This document shows positions 1 through 6,200 of a stretch of DNA of 7,042 bases, one piece after another (the first letter of the stretch is position 1; every line of letters starts with the position of its first letter). The position numbers were made by a program, and so were the translations under genes. The stretch lies in contig JBJEPS010000009.1 in assembly GCA_051881355.1 (NCBI GenBank), forward strand, positions 1 through 7,042. Direction: 5' to 3'. The DNA comes from Fimenecus sp051881355 (GTDB lineage Bacteria > Bacillota > Clostridia > Oscillospirales > Acutalibacteraceae). The notes under the pieces were generated by a model that searched no databases, was not told the origin of the DNA, and worked only from the letters and a program-made list of their open reading frames with translations.

Positions 1-8
1 CAGACCGG

Positions 9-1022
9 TCAAAGCGACTGGTCTACTTTCACAAACAATTCCGTATAATTGGTGGGTTGTACTGTATTTTTTAAGACAATACTGTCAAACAAAACTTTTA
101 CTGCTTGGTAGCCCTGCTCAAAGGGCTGTTGGCAAATAGTGGCAAGCACACTGCCTTGGCAGAGCGCCTCACGGGTGATTGAAGTGTCGTCAAATGTGCA
201 AACCCGCACATCGTGGCTGTGCTCCCGAATGGCACGCAAAGTGCCGTTAACGCCTGCGGCGGTGATATATACAAAATCAATTTCGGGGTGCTTTTGTAAA
301 GCCTCTTTCATAACACGGTAGGCGACATCGTCATCGTCGTCGTTTTCACGAATGCCCACAAGACGGATTTGCGGATATTCATTTTCCAAAATCGCACGCA
401 GTCCTTCTACACGCTGTGCGTGCCCCGCGTGCTGTGCATTGCCGTTCATAATAAAAAGGTTTGCGTGCCCTGCGGACAAAAGCCCTGTCAACCGCCCCGC
501 AATGCGACCGCTTTTCAGGTAGTCACAACCTACATACACCGCGCCTTTTAAATCCTCAATTGCGGCGGAGAGCATCACAACCCGCACCCCACGAGAAAGC
601 ATTTCCTTCAATTTTTCTTTCACATCGGGGTGGCAAATCGGTGTTAAAATCACCTGCGCAGTTTCCTCGGGCAGGGCGTTTAACAGGTCTAAAAGGGCGG
701 TGTGGGAATAGCCCTTAAATTCTGACAGGGTGATTTGAAACCCGTAACTTTGAAAGGCTTCCTCTGCGGCAAAAATGCCCCGTTTTACTTCATCAAAGAA
801 AGGATTGCCCACGCTGTTTAAAAGAACGGAAACTTGTATGGGTTTGCCCGAATACACAAGCGCCTTGCCGATGATATTGGGCTTATAATCATATTTTTTG
901 GCAATTTCCAAAATTTTTTGCTTGGTGTCCTCGGCAATGCCGGGTCGCCCTTTTAAGGCGCGGTCCACCGTGCCGCGGCTGACGCCTGCAAGAACTGCAA
1001 TTTCCTTTGCCGTGATTGCCAT
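9..1022 (-). CDS. LacI-family transcriptional regulator, probable xylose-operon repressor
   Basis: This 337-residue protein has the usual LacI-family length and layout. An N-terminal helix-turn-helix covers about residues 4-24 (AGVSRGTVDRAL, recognition helix S15-L23). The hinge helix runs about N49-V56 with the conserved minor-groove leucine L55. A periplasmic-binding-protein-like effector domain of the ribose-binding type follows from about residue 62 (VLLNSVGNPFFDEV). No signal peptide is seen, so it is a cytoplasmic DNA-binding protein, expected to be dimeric. The ATG at 1022 is preceded by an imperfect Shine-Dalgarno (AGGGTGG, 7-nt spacer), and the HTH starts right after it, which supports this start. 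It is divergent from the GH3-xylA-xylB operon, with an operator-like inverted repeat between them, so I infer that it represses that operon and itself. The effector is probably xylose or a xylo-oligosaccharide, but this is not shown. Family assignment is firm; the regulated sugar is inferred from context only. Confidence 0.93.
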   Translation of the reverse strand: MAITAKEIAVLAGVSRGTVDRALKGRPGIAEDTKQKILEIAKKYDYKPNIIGKALVYSGKPIQVSVLLNSVGNPFFDEVKRGIFAAEEAFQSYGFQITLSEFKGYSHTALLDLLNALPEETAQVILTPICHPDVKEKLKEMLSRGVRVVMLSAAIEDLKGAVYVGCDYLKSGRIAGRLTGLLSAGHANLFIMNGNAQHAGHAQRVEGLRAILENEYPQIRLVGIRENDDDDDVAYRVMKEALQKHPEIDFVYITAAGVNGTLRAIREHSHDVRVCTFDDTSITREALCQGSVLATICQQPFEQGYQAVKVLFDSIVLKNTVQPTNYTELFVKVDQSL

Positions 1023-1035
1023 TCGTTACCCACCC

Positions 1036-1064
1036 TTGATTTTTTTATAAGACAATGTTATAAT
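1036..1064 (+). promoter_or_regulatory. Promoter of the GH3-xylA-xylB operon, extended -10
   Basis: TTGATT (1036-1041), a 17-nt spacer and TATAAT (1059-1064) form a strong housekeeping-type promoter. The -10 is extended by an upstream TG (TGTTATAAT from 1056). Transcription is expected near 1071, leaving a leader of about 73 nt before the GH3 start codon. The promoter lies inside the untranslated leader of the divergent regulator gene, just 14 nt upstream of that gene's ATG. Confidence 0.82.
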
Positions 1065-1078
1065 CATTTCAGTTATTT

Positions 1079-1092
1079 CGTGCACGAGCACG
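1079..1092. promoter_or_regulatory. Probable LacI-family operator (CpG-centred inverted repeat)
   Basis: CGTGCACGAGCACG is a 14-bp inverted repeat with six of seven half-site positions paired and a central CpG, the usual shape of LacI-family operators. It falls between the two facing promoters, roughly +9 to +22 of the operon transcript and +6 to +19 of the regulator transcript. A protein bound there could block both. Recognition by the adjacent regulator is inferred. Confidence 0.62.
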
Positions 1093-1100
1093 GTGCCACC
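1088..1100. repeat. Overlapping short palindromes beside the operator
   Basis: GCACGGTGC (1088-1096) and GGTGCCACC (1092-1100) are perfect odd-centred palindromes that overlap the right half of the operator candidate. With it they give three alternating half-sites: GTGC (1080-1083), GCAC (1088-1091) and GTGC (1093-1096). They may extend the operator or form small RNA hairpins in the operon leader. They could also be chance; they are short. Confidence 0.4.
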
Positions 1101-1103
1101 CGA

Positions 1104-1132
1104 ATTATACAACGAACCGCAGTAATTGTCAA
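1104..1132 (-). promoter_or_regulatory. Promoter of the LacI-type regulator gene, consensus -35/-10
   Basis: Read on the minus strand, TTGACA (1132-1127) and TATAAT (1109-1104) are separated by exactly 17 nt. This is a perfect match to the housekeeping sigma-70/sigma-A consensus. Transcription would start near 1097 and give a 5' leader of about 75 nt. The -35 hexamer shares two bases with the Shine-Dalgarno of the opposing GH3 gene. The leader passes through the opposing promoter. Confidence 0.8.
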
Positions 1133-1137
1133 GGAGG
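1131..1137 (+). promoter_or_regulatory. Ribosome binding site of the GH3 gene
   Basis: AAGGAGG is a full-strength Shine-Dalgarno, 6 nt before the ATG at 1144. It fixes the start there rather than at the in-frame TTG at 1126, which lies upstream of this site. Its first two bases are also the end of the opposing promoter's -35 hexamer. Confidence 0.9.
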
Positions 1138-1143
1138 AACACG

Positions 1144-3240
1144 ATGGACGCGCAAAATCGCAAGGCGCATTTGGAAACGGGCAAATCGATGGCAGAAAAG
1201 CTTTCCGTCACGGAGCTCGTTTCCCAGCTGATGCATCAATCAAAAGGCATTGACCGCCTATTTGTAAAACCCTATAATTGGTGGAACGAGGCACTGCACG
1301 GCGTAGCGCGGGCGGGGGTTGCCACGGTGTTCCCGCAGGCAATTTGTATGGCGGCGTCTTTCGATGCAGAGATGCTCAAAACCGTTGCCGAGGTGATTTC
1401 TACCGAGGCGCGCGCAAAATTCAACGAAAGCCAGCAAAACGGTGATTACGGTGGGTATAAGGGTTTAACTATGTGGTCGCCGAATATCAATATTTTCCGC
1501 GACCCCCGTTGGGGCAGAGGGCAGGAAACCTACGGCGAGGACCCCTATTTGACAGGGCTTTTGGGCAATGCCTTTATAGAGGGACTCCAAGGTGATAACC
1601 CCGAATATATCAAAACCGCCGCCTGCGCTAAGCATTATGCGGTGCACAGCGGTCCTGAAGAACTGCGCCATTCTTTTAATGCAGTTGTTTCCAAAAAGGA
1701 TATGTTTGAAACCTATCTGCCCGCCTTTAAAACGGCGGTGAAAGATGCAAAAGTCTGCGGCGTGATGGGTGCATATAACTGCGTCAACGGTGAGGCGTGC
1801 TGTGCTTCGGATACGCTGATTCAAAAGATTTTGCGCAAAAATTGGGGCTTTGAGGGCTATTTCGTTTCCGATTGCGGCGCGCTGAATAACATCAAAAAAG
1901 ACCACAAGCTTACAAAAAATCCTGCATGGGCGGCAGCAATGGCATTAAACGCGGGTTGTGATTTGGAGTGCGGCAAGTATTACCGTTTGTTGCCTGTTTC
2001 ATACACGTTACACTACATAACCAAAGAAACGCTTTTGCAGTCGGCATCAAGGCTGTTTGCTATTCGCAGTAGCCTCGGTATGTTTGATGAAAACTGCCCG
2101 TATAACGCCATTTCGCCTACGGAAAATGCTACACTTGTCAACGAGGAACTGTCCGTAAAAATGGCGGAAAAAGGTGTTGTCTTGCTCGGAAACAACGGGA
2201 TTTTACCGCTGAAACCGAATACACAGAAAATTTTGGTGGTCGGCTATAATGCCGAAAATGATTTGGCGTATCTCGGCAACTATTTCGGCACGCCGAAACG
2301 CTATTGCAAAGTACCCGAGGCAGTTAAGAGCGAAAACAGTAATACCGAATATGCACAAGGCTATTCCTATAACCTAAAAGAAAATGCCGTTTTTCAAGAA
2401 GAAGCACTCACAAAAGCAGAAAATGCCGACGTAATCTTGTTCTGTTCGGGGCTTGACTGCTCTTTTGAAGGTGAGGAAGCAGGCGAACTGTTAAAAGGCG
2501 GCGGCGGAATGCTCGGGAAACAGGGCGACCGCGCAACGCTGTCACTTCCCGATGTGCAGAAAGACCTTTTGGAAAAACTCTTGGTACTCGGCAAAAAAAC
2601 AGTGGTTTTGAATTTCTCGGGCGGGTGCATTGATTTCCGCGCTTACAAAGACTGTGCAGACGCCATTTTGCAGTGCTGGTATCCCGGTGCTATGGGCGGC
2701 AAGGCGATTGCAAACCTGCTGTTCGGTAAAAGTACACCCTGCGGTAAATTACCCGTTACATTTTACAATTCCATGGACGATTTGCCCGACTTTACAAATT
2801 ACGATATGGAAAACCGCACTTACCGCTATTTCAAAGGCGATGTGCAGTACCCCTTCGGCTACGGGCTTTCCTATACGGATTTTGAACTTTGTGGTTTTGC
2901 GTTGCAGGGGAATGAATTGCATTGCACAGTGAAAAATACAGGTGCATTTGACGGCGAAACGGCACTGCAACTGTATATGACCTGCCCGCCGACAGCGTAT
3001 CGCAATCCCATTCGTTCCCTAATCCAAATTCAGCGCGTTTCTTTAAAACAAGGCGAGGAGACCGAGATCGTTTTCCGTTTGCAAGATAAAGATTTCTATT
3101 CCGTAAACGAACAGGGCGACACGGTGTATCTTTCGGGCGAATACCCGCTGTATCTCTATGACGGGCAAAGTATTTCCGCAAATGTCGGCGAGTTTATCAA
3201 TCCAAATGAAACAACGGTTATTGAAAAATGCCCGATTTAA
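1144..3240 (+). CDS. Glycoside hydrolase family 3, probable intracellular beta-xylosidase
   Basis: This 698-residue enzyme should remove xylose from the non-reducing end of beta-1,4-xylo-oligosaccharides by a retaining mechanism. The N-terminal (alpha/beta)8 domain shows NWWNEALHGVA (45-55), DPRWGRGQETYGEDP (120-134), substrate-binding K163-H164, and VSDCGAL with D243 as the expected nucleophile. An alpha/beta-sandwich domain follows from about 335. Its acidic loop at 436-463 (GLDCSFEGEEAGE, then GDR) should hold the acid/base glutamate. YPFGYGLSY (569-577) leads into a C-terminal fibronectin III-like domain at about 590-680. There is no signal peptide, so it is cytoplasmic and depends on oligosaccharide import. 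It is first in an operon with xylA and xylB, which favours xylosidase activity. Beta-glucosidase or mixed glucosidase/xylosidase/arabinosidase activity cannot be excluded, since GH3 specificity is hard to read from sequence. The family call is firm. Confidence 0.93.
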   Translation: MDAQNRKAHLETGKSMAEKLSVTELVSQLMHQSKGIDRLFVKPYNWWNEALHGVARAGVATVFPQAICMAASFDAEMLKTVAEVISTEARAKFNESQQNGDYGGYKGLTMWSPNINIFRDPRWGRGQETYGEDPYLTGLLGNAFIEGLQGDNPEYIKTAACAKHYAVHSGPEELRHSFNAVVSKKDMFETYLPAFKTAVKDAKVCGVMGAYNCVNGEACCASDTLIQKILRKNWGFEGYFVSDCGALNNIKKDHKLTKNPAWAAAMALNAGCDLECGKYYRLLPVSYTLHYITKETLLQSASRLFAIRSSLGMFDENCPYNAISPTENATLVNEELSVKMAEKGVVLLGNNGILPLKPNTQKILVVGYNAENDLAYLGNYFGTPKRYCKVPEAVKSENSNTEYAQGYSYNLKENAVFQEEALTKAENADVILFCSGLDCSFEGEEAGELLKGGGGMLGKQGDRATLSLPDVQKDLLEKLLVLGKKTVVLNFSGGCIDFRAYKDCADAILQCWYPGAMGGKAIANLLFGKSTPCGKLPVTFYNSMDDLPDFTNYDMENRTYRYFKGDVQYPFGYGLSYTDFELCGFALQGNELHCTVKNTGAFDGETALQLYMTCPPTAYRNPIRSLIQIQRVSLKQGEETEIVFRLQDKDFYSVNEQGDTVYLSGEYPLYLYDGQSISANVGEFINPNETTVIEKCPI

Positions 3241-3261
3241 AAAAATGAATTGATATCTTTG

Positions 3262-3268
3262 AAAGGAG
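3262..3268 (+). promoter_or_regulatory. Ribosome binding site of xylA, two candidate ATGs
   Basis: AAAGGAG lies 5 nt before the ATG at 3274 and 8 nt before the adjacent ATG at 3277. Both starts are plausible. The second has the better spacing, and starting there makes the catalytic residue numbers coincide with those usually quoted for class II enzymes (H101, E232, D339). Confidence 0.85.
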
Positions 3269-3273
3269 TTTAT

Positions 3274-4596
3274 ATGATGCAGACTTATTTTGATTTTATC
3301 GGTAAAGTACCCTATGAGGGGGCAAAAAGCACAAATCCATTTGCGTTTCGCTATTATGATGCCGACCGCATTGTAATGGGCAAGCCGATGCGCGAGCATC
3401 TGTCATTCGCCATGTCCTGGTGGCATACCCTCGGTGCGGATGGCGTGGATATGTTCGGCAAAAGCACGGCGGATAAGACTTTCGGCTGTGCACCCGCTAC
3501 TATGGAGCACGCCAAAGCCAAGGTAGATGCAGGCTTTGAATTTATGGAAAAGCTCGGTATTCCCTATTTCTGTTTCCATGATGTAGATTTAGTCCCCGAA
3601 ACGGACGATATTAACGAGACCAATAAAAGATTGGACGAAATTTCCGACTATATCCTTGCAAAAATGGAAAAAACGGGCATCAAATGCCTTTGGGGCACAG
3701 CAAATATGTTTTCAAATCCCCGTTTTATGAACGGCGCAGGCAGTACAAACAGCGCAGAGGTTTTCTGCTTTGCGGCGGCACAAATTAAAAAGGCGCTGGA
3801 TTTGACCGTGAAATTCGGCGGCAAGGGCTATGTTTTCTGGGGCGGCAGAGAGGGCTATGAAACGCTCCTCAATACCGACATCAAATTTGAACAGGAAAAT
3901 ATCGCCGCACTGATGCGTATGGCGGTGGAATACGGCAGAAGCGTCGGCTTTACCGGCGATTTCTATATTGAGCCGAAGCCGAAAGAGCCGATGAAGCATC
4001 AGTATGACTTTGACGCGGCAACGGCAATCGGCTTTTTGCGCCAATACGGCCTTGATAAGGATTTCAAAATGAATATCGAGGCAAACCACGCAACACTTGC
4101 AGGTCACACATTCCAGCATGAACTGCGTGTTTCCGCCGTGAACGGTATGCTCGGCAGTATCGACGCAAACCAGGGCGACTATCTCCTCGGGTGGGACACA
4201 GACGAGTTCCCCTTTAATGTATATGAAGCGACTATGTGTATGTATGAGGTGTTAAAAGCAGGGGGTATGAAAAATGGCGGCTTAAACTTTGACGCCAAAA
4301 ACCGCCGTCCCAGCAACACGCTTGAAGATATGGTTCTCGGCTACATACTCGGTATGGATACTTTTGCGCTCGGTCTTTTGAAAGCCGCCGAGTTGATTGA
4401 AGACGGGCGTTTGGACGCATTCGTAAAAGAACGCTATCAGAGCTTTAATAGCGAAATCGGTCAAAAAATCCGCAACGGCGAAGCGACACTCACGGAACTT
4501 TCCGATTATGCCTGCCAATTAAAGAAACCTGCGCCTCCCACAAGCGGCAAGCAGGAATGGCTTGAAACAATTGTTAACAGCATACTGTTTCATTAA
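3274..4596 (+). CDS. xylA: Xylose isomerase (class II)
   Basis: This enzyme interconverts D-xylose and D-xylulose in the cytoplasm, using two divalent metal ions; many homologues also isomerise glucose. The 440 residues match the class II length. Both family signatures are present: FHDVDLVPE (101-109, catalytic H102 and D105) and IEPKPKEP (232-239, E233 and K235). Metal ligands E269, H272 (EANHATLAGH), D297, D308, D310 (IDANQGDYLLGWDTDEFP) and D340 (LNFDAKNRR) are all there, as are the pocket residues W140 and V187. The fold is a single TIM barrel with a C-terminal arm used in tetramer formation. It is the middle gene of the operon, 33 nt after the GH3 stop, and supplies xylulose to XylB. No key residue is missing, so it should be active. 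The exact start (3274 or 3277) is the only doubt. Confidence 0.98.
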   Translation: MMQTYFDFIGKVPYEGAKSTNPFAFRYYDADRIVMGKPMREHLSFAMSWWHTLGADGVDMFGKSTADKTFGCAPATMEHAKAKVDAGFEFMEKLGIPYFCFHDVDLVPETDDINETNKRLDEISDYILAKMEKTGIKCLWGTANMFSNPRFMNGAGSTNSAEVFCFAAAQIKKALDLTVKFGGKGYVFWGGREGYETLLNTDIKFEQENIAALMRMAVEYGRSVGFTGDFYIEPKPKEPMKHQYDFDAATAIGFLRQYGLDKDFKMNIEANHATLAGHTFQHELRVSAVNGMLGSIDANQGDYLLGWDTDEFPFNVYEATMCMYEVLKAGGMKNGGLNFDAKNRRPSNTLEDMVLGYILGMDTFALGLLKAAELIEDGRLDAFVKERYQSFNSEIGQKIRNGEATLTELSDYACQLKKPAPPTSGKQEWLETIVNSILFH

Positions 4597-4597
4597 G

Positions 4598-4602
4598 AGG
4601 AG
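4598..4602 (+). promoter_or_regulatory. Ribosome binding site of xylB
   Basis: AGGAG (within AGAGGAG) lies 7 nt before the ATG at 4610 and starts 2 nt after the xylA stop codon. This sets the xylB start at 4610 rather than at the in-frame TTG at 4562 inside xylA. The tight spacing suggests ribosomes may pass directly from xylA to xylB. Confidence 0.9.
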
Positions 4603-4609
4603 ACCGACT

Positions 4610-6136
4610 ATGCGTTATGTAATCGGAATTGACCTCGGAACATCTGCCACAAAGGCGGTGCTTTTTGACGAAACAGGTGTAAAAATCGCCTCTGCCTCGG
4701 CGGAATACCCTATGGCTCAGCCGCAAAACGGCTGGGCGGAACAAGACCCCGAGGATTGGTGGCGTGCCGCCGTTACCTTTATCGGTGAAATGCTCGCAAA
4801 AAGCGGTGTTTCGCCTAACGAAATTGTCTCTCTCGGTATTTCGGGGCAGATGCACGGGCTTGTAATGCTCGATGAAAACGGCGAGGTTATCAGACCTTGC
4901 ATTTTGTGGTGCGACCAGCGCACGAAAAAAGAGTGCGAACAGTTAACGGAAACAGTCGGCAGAGAAAAACTGGTGCAAATCACGGCAAATCCCGCCTTAA
5001 CGGGCTTTACGGCATCTAAAATTCTGTGGGTAAAGAACAACGAGCCGCAAAACTTTGAAAAGTGCCGTCACATCTTGTTGCCGAAAGACTATCTGCGTTA
5101 CCGTTTAACAGGTGAATTTGCATCGGAAATGTCCGATGCCTCGGGTACACAATTATTAGATGTACCCAACCGCAAATGGTCACAGGAAATGCTTGATGCG
5201 GTCGGCGTGCCCATGTCCGCCATGCCGAAACTGTATGAATCGCCTGAAATTACAGGGTATATCAGCGAAACCGCCGCAAAGATTACAGGACTTTCCACAA
5301 AAACCGCCGTGGTGGGCGGGGCGGGGGATAACGCCGCCGCCGCAGTTGGAACAGGCGTTGTGGAAAACGGCAAAGCCTTTACCACAATCGGCACTTCCGG
5401 CGTTGTGTATGTGCATACGGATAAGCCCAAAATGGATACACAAGGGCGCATTCATACCTTTTGCTGTGCCGTGCCCGGCGCTTGGCATGTGATGGGCGTC
5501 ACACAGGGCGCAGGGCTTTCCTTACAGTGGTTTAAAAATCAGTTTTGCACCGAGGAGATTTTAAAGGCAAAAGCGGAAAACCGTTCTGTTTATGCACTTT
5601 TGGACGAAGCAGCGGAAAATATTCCCATTGGCGCGGAAAATCTCTTCTATCTGCCCTATTTAATGGGCGAGCGCACACCCCACCTTGACCCCGATTGCCG
5701 CGGCGTGTACTTCGGAATTTCCGCGAAACACACAAGGGCGCACTTTATCCGTGCGGTGATGGAGGGCGTATCCTATTCATTATATGATTGTCTCTGTGTG
5801 ATCCGCGAAACAGGTATTAGCCCTAAAACAATGCTTCTTACAGGCGGCGGTGGGTCAAGTGCTTTCTGGCGGCAGATGCTTTGCGACTTGTTCGACCTCC
5901 CCGTGCAAACAGCATTGTCCTCGGAAGGTGCGGCGCTGGGCGCGGCGGTGCTTGCCGCTGTGGGCGCAGGCATTTACAGCGATGTGCCGTCTGCCTGCAA
6001 AACAATGGTGAAATATAACCCCGAAAACCAACAGCCCAACGCACAGCGCACAGCGGAATATAGGCATTTCCACGCATTTTATGATTCCCTGTACGGTGCC
6101 CTCAAAGACCGTTTCAGCGCCTTGTCATCACTCTAA
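4610..6136 (+). CDS. xylB: Xylulokinase (FGGY carbohydrate kinase)
   Basis: XylB phosphorylates D-xylulose with ATP to xylulose 5-phosphate, which enters the pentose phosphate pathway. The 508-residue protein has the two actin-like FGGY domains. Domain I opens with the phosphate-binding loop IGIDLGTSATKAVLFD (5-20). It carries the substrate motif QMHGLV (M81, H82) and LWCDQRT (99-105), and GGAGDNAAAAVGTG with the likely catalytic base D240. Domain II has PYLMGERTPHLDP (349-361), the FGGY signature region GVYFGIS through EGVSYSLYD, and the adenine-side loop LLTGGGGSS (409-417). It lies 13 nt downstream of xylA and ends the operon, just before a strong hairpin terminator. Xylulose rather than ribulose, glycerol or gluconate is supported by the MHG motif and by the neighbouring xylA. 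No missing residues or frame breaks are seen. Confidence 0.97.
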   Translation: MRYVIGIDLGTSATKAVLFDETGVKIASASAEYPMAQPQNGWAEQDPEDWWRAAVTFIGEMLAKSGVSPNEIVSLGISGQMHGLVMLDENGEVIRPCILWCDQRTKKECEQLTETVGREKLVQITANPALTGFTASKILWVKNNEPQNFEKCRHILLPKDYLRYRLTGEFASEMSDASGTQLLDVPNRKWSQEMLDAVGVPMSAMPKLYESPEITGYISETAAKITGLSTKTAVVGGAGDNAAAAVGTGVVENGKAFTTIGTSGVVYVHTDKPKMDTQGRIHTFCCAVPGAWHVMGVTQGAGLSLQWFKNQFCTEEILKAKAENRSVYALLDEAAENIPIGAENLFYLPYLMGERTPHLDPDCRGVYFGISAKHTRAHFIRAVMEGVSYSLYDCLCVIRETGISPKTMLLTGGGGSSAFWRQMLCDLFDLPVQTALSSEGAALGAAVLAAVGAGIYSDVPSACKTMVKYNPENQQPNAQRTAEYRHFHAFYDSLYGALKDRFSALSSL

Positions 6137-6152
6137 ATTCAATAAAAATAAC

Positions 6153-6192
6153 AAAAAGGACTTTTCCGATACAGTCGGAAAAGTCCTTTTTT
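6153..6192. terminator. Bidirectional intrinsic terminator between xylB and the GH2 gene
   Basis: A perfect 17-bp inverted repeat (6153-6169 with 6175-6191) encloses the 5-nt loop TACAG. The core is GGACTTTTCCGA, flanked by A5 on the left and a T6 run (6187-6192) on the right. The minus strand also reads hairpin, then T5 and a T-rich tail, so it should stop transcripts from both converging genes. It starts 16 nt after the xylB stop and ends 8 nt before the GH2 gene's stop codon. Confidence 0.95.
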
Positions 6193-6200
6193 ATGTTATC

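Noticed and set aside
328..342. Run of five Asp codons in the regulator, possible unstable microsatellite
   Set aside because: Only about five GAC/GAT codons, in a loop of the effector domain where acidic runs are plausible. The frame is intact and there is no sign of slippage.
1023..1143. Search for a CcpA catabolite-response (cre) site or riboswitch in the control region
   Set aside because: No WTGNAANCGNWNNCW-like match was seen, and the leader of about 73 nt is too short and unstructured for a known riboswitch; only small palindromes are present.
1026..1211. Short minus-strand frame spanning the control region, possible leader peptide for the regulator
   Set aside because: Its start lies upstream of the predicted regulator transcript start near 1097, so it would not be transcribed from that promoter, and half of it is antisense to the GH3 gene.
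1465..1905. 146-codon open frame antisense to the GH3 gene
   Set aside because: It lies wholly inside the conserved GH3 catalytic domain on the other strand, shows no recognisable family and has no clear ribosome binding site. It is a by-product of codon bias.
3245..3253. Two-codon ATG-AAT-TGA mini-frame between GH3 and xylA, possible uORF
   Set aside because: It has no Shine-Dalgarno of its own and sits only a few bases after the GH3 stop; most likely chance.
3712..4119. 135-codon open frame antisense to xylA
   Set aside because: It is fully covered by conserved xylose isomerase sequence; the translation is Cys/His-rich and resembles no protein family.
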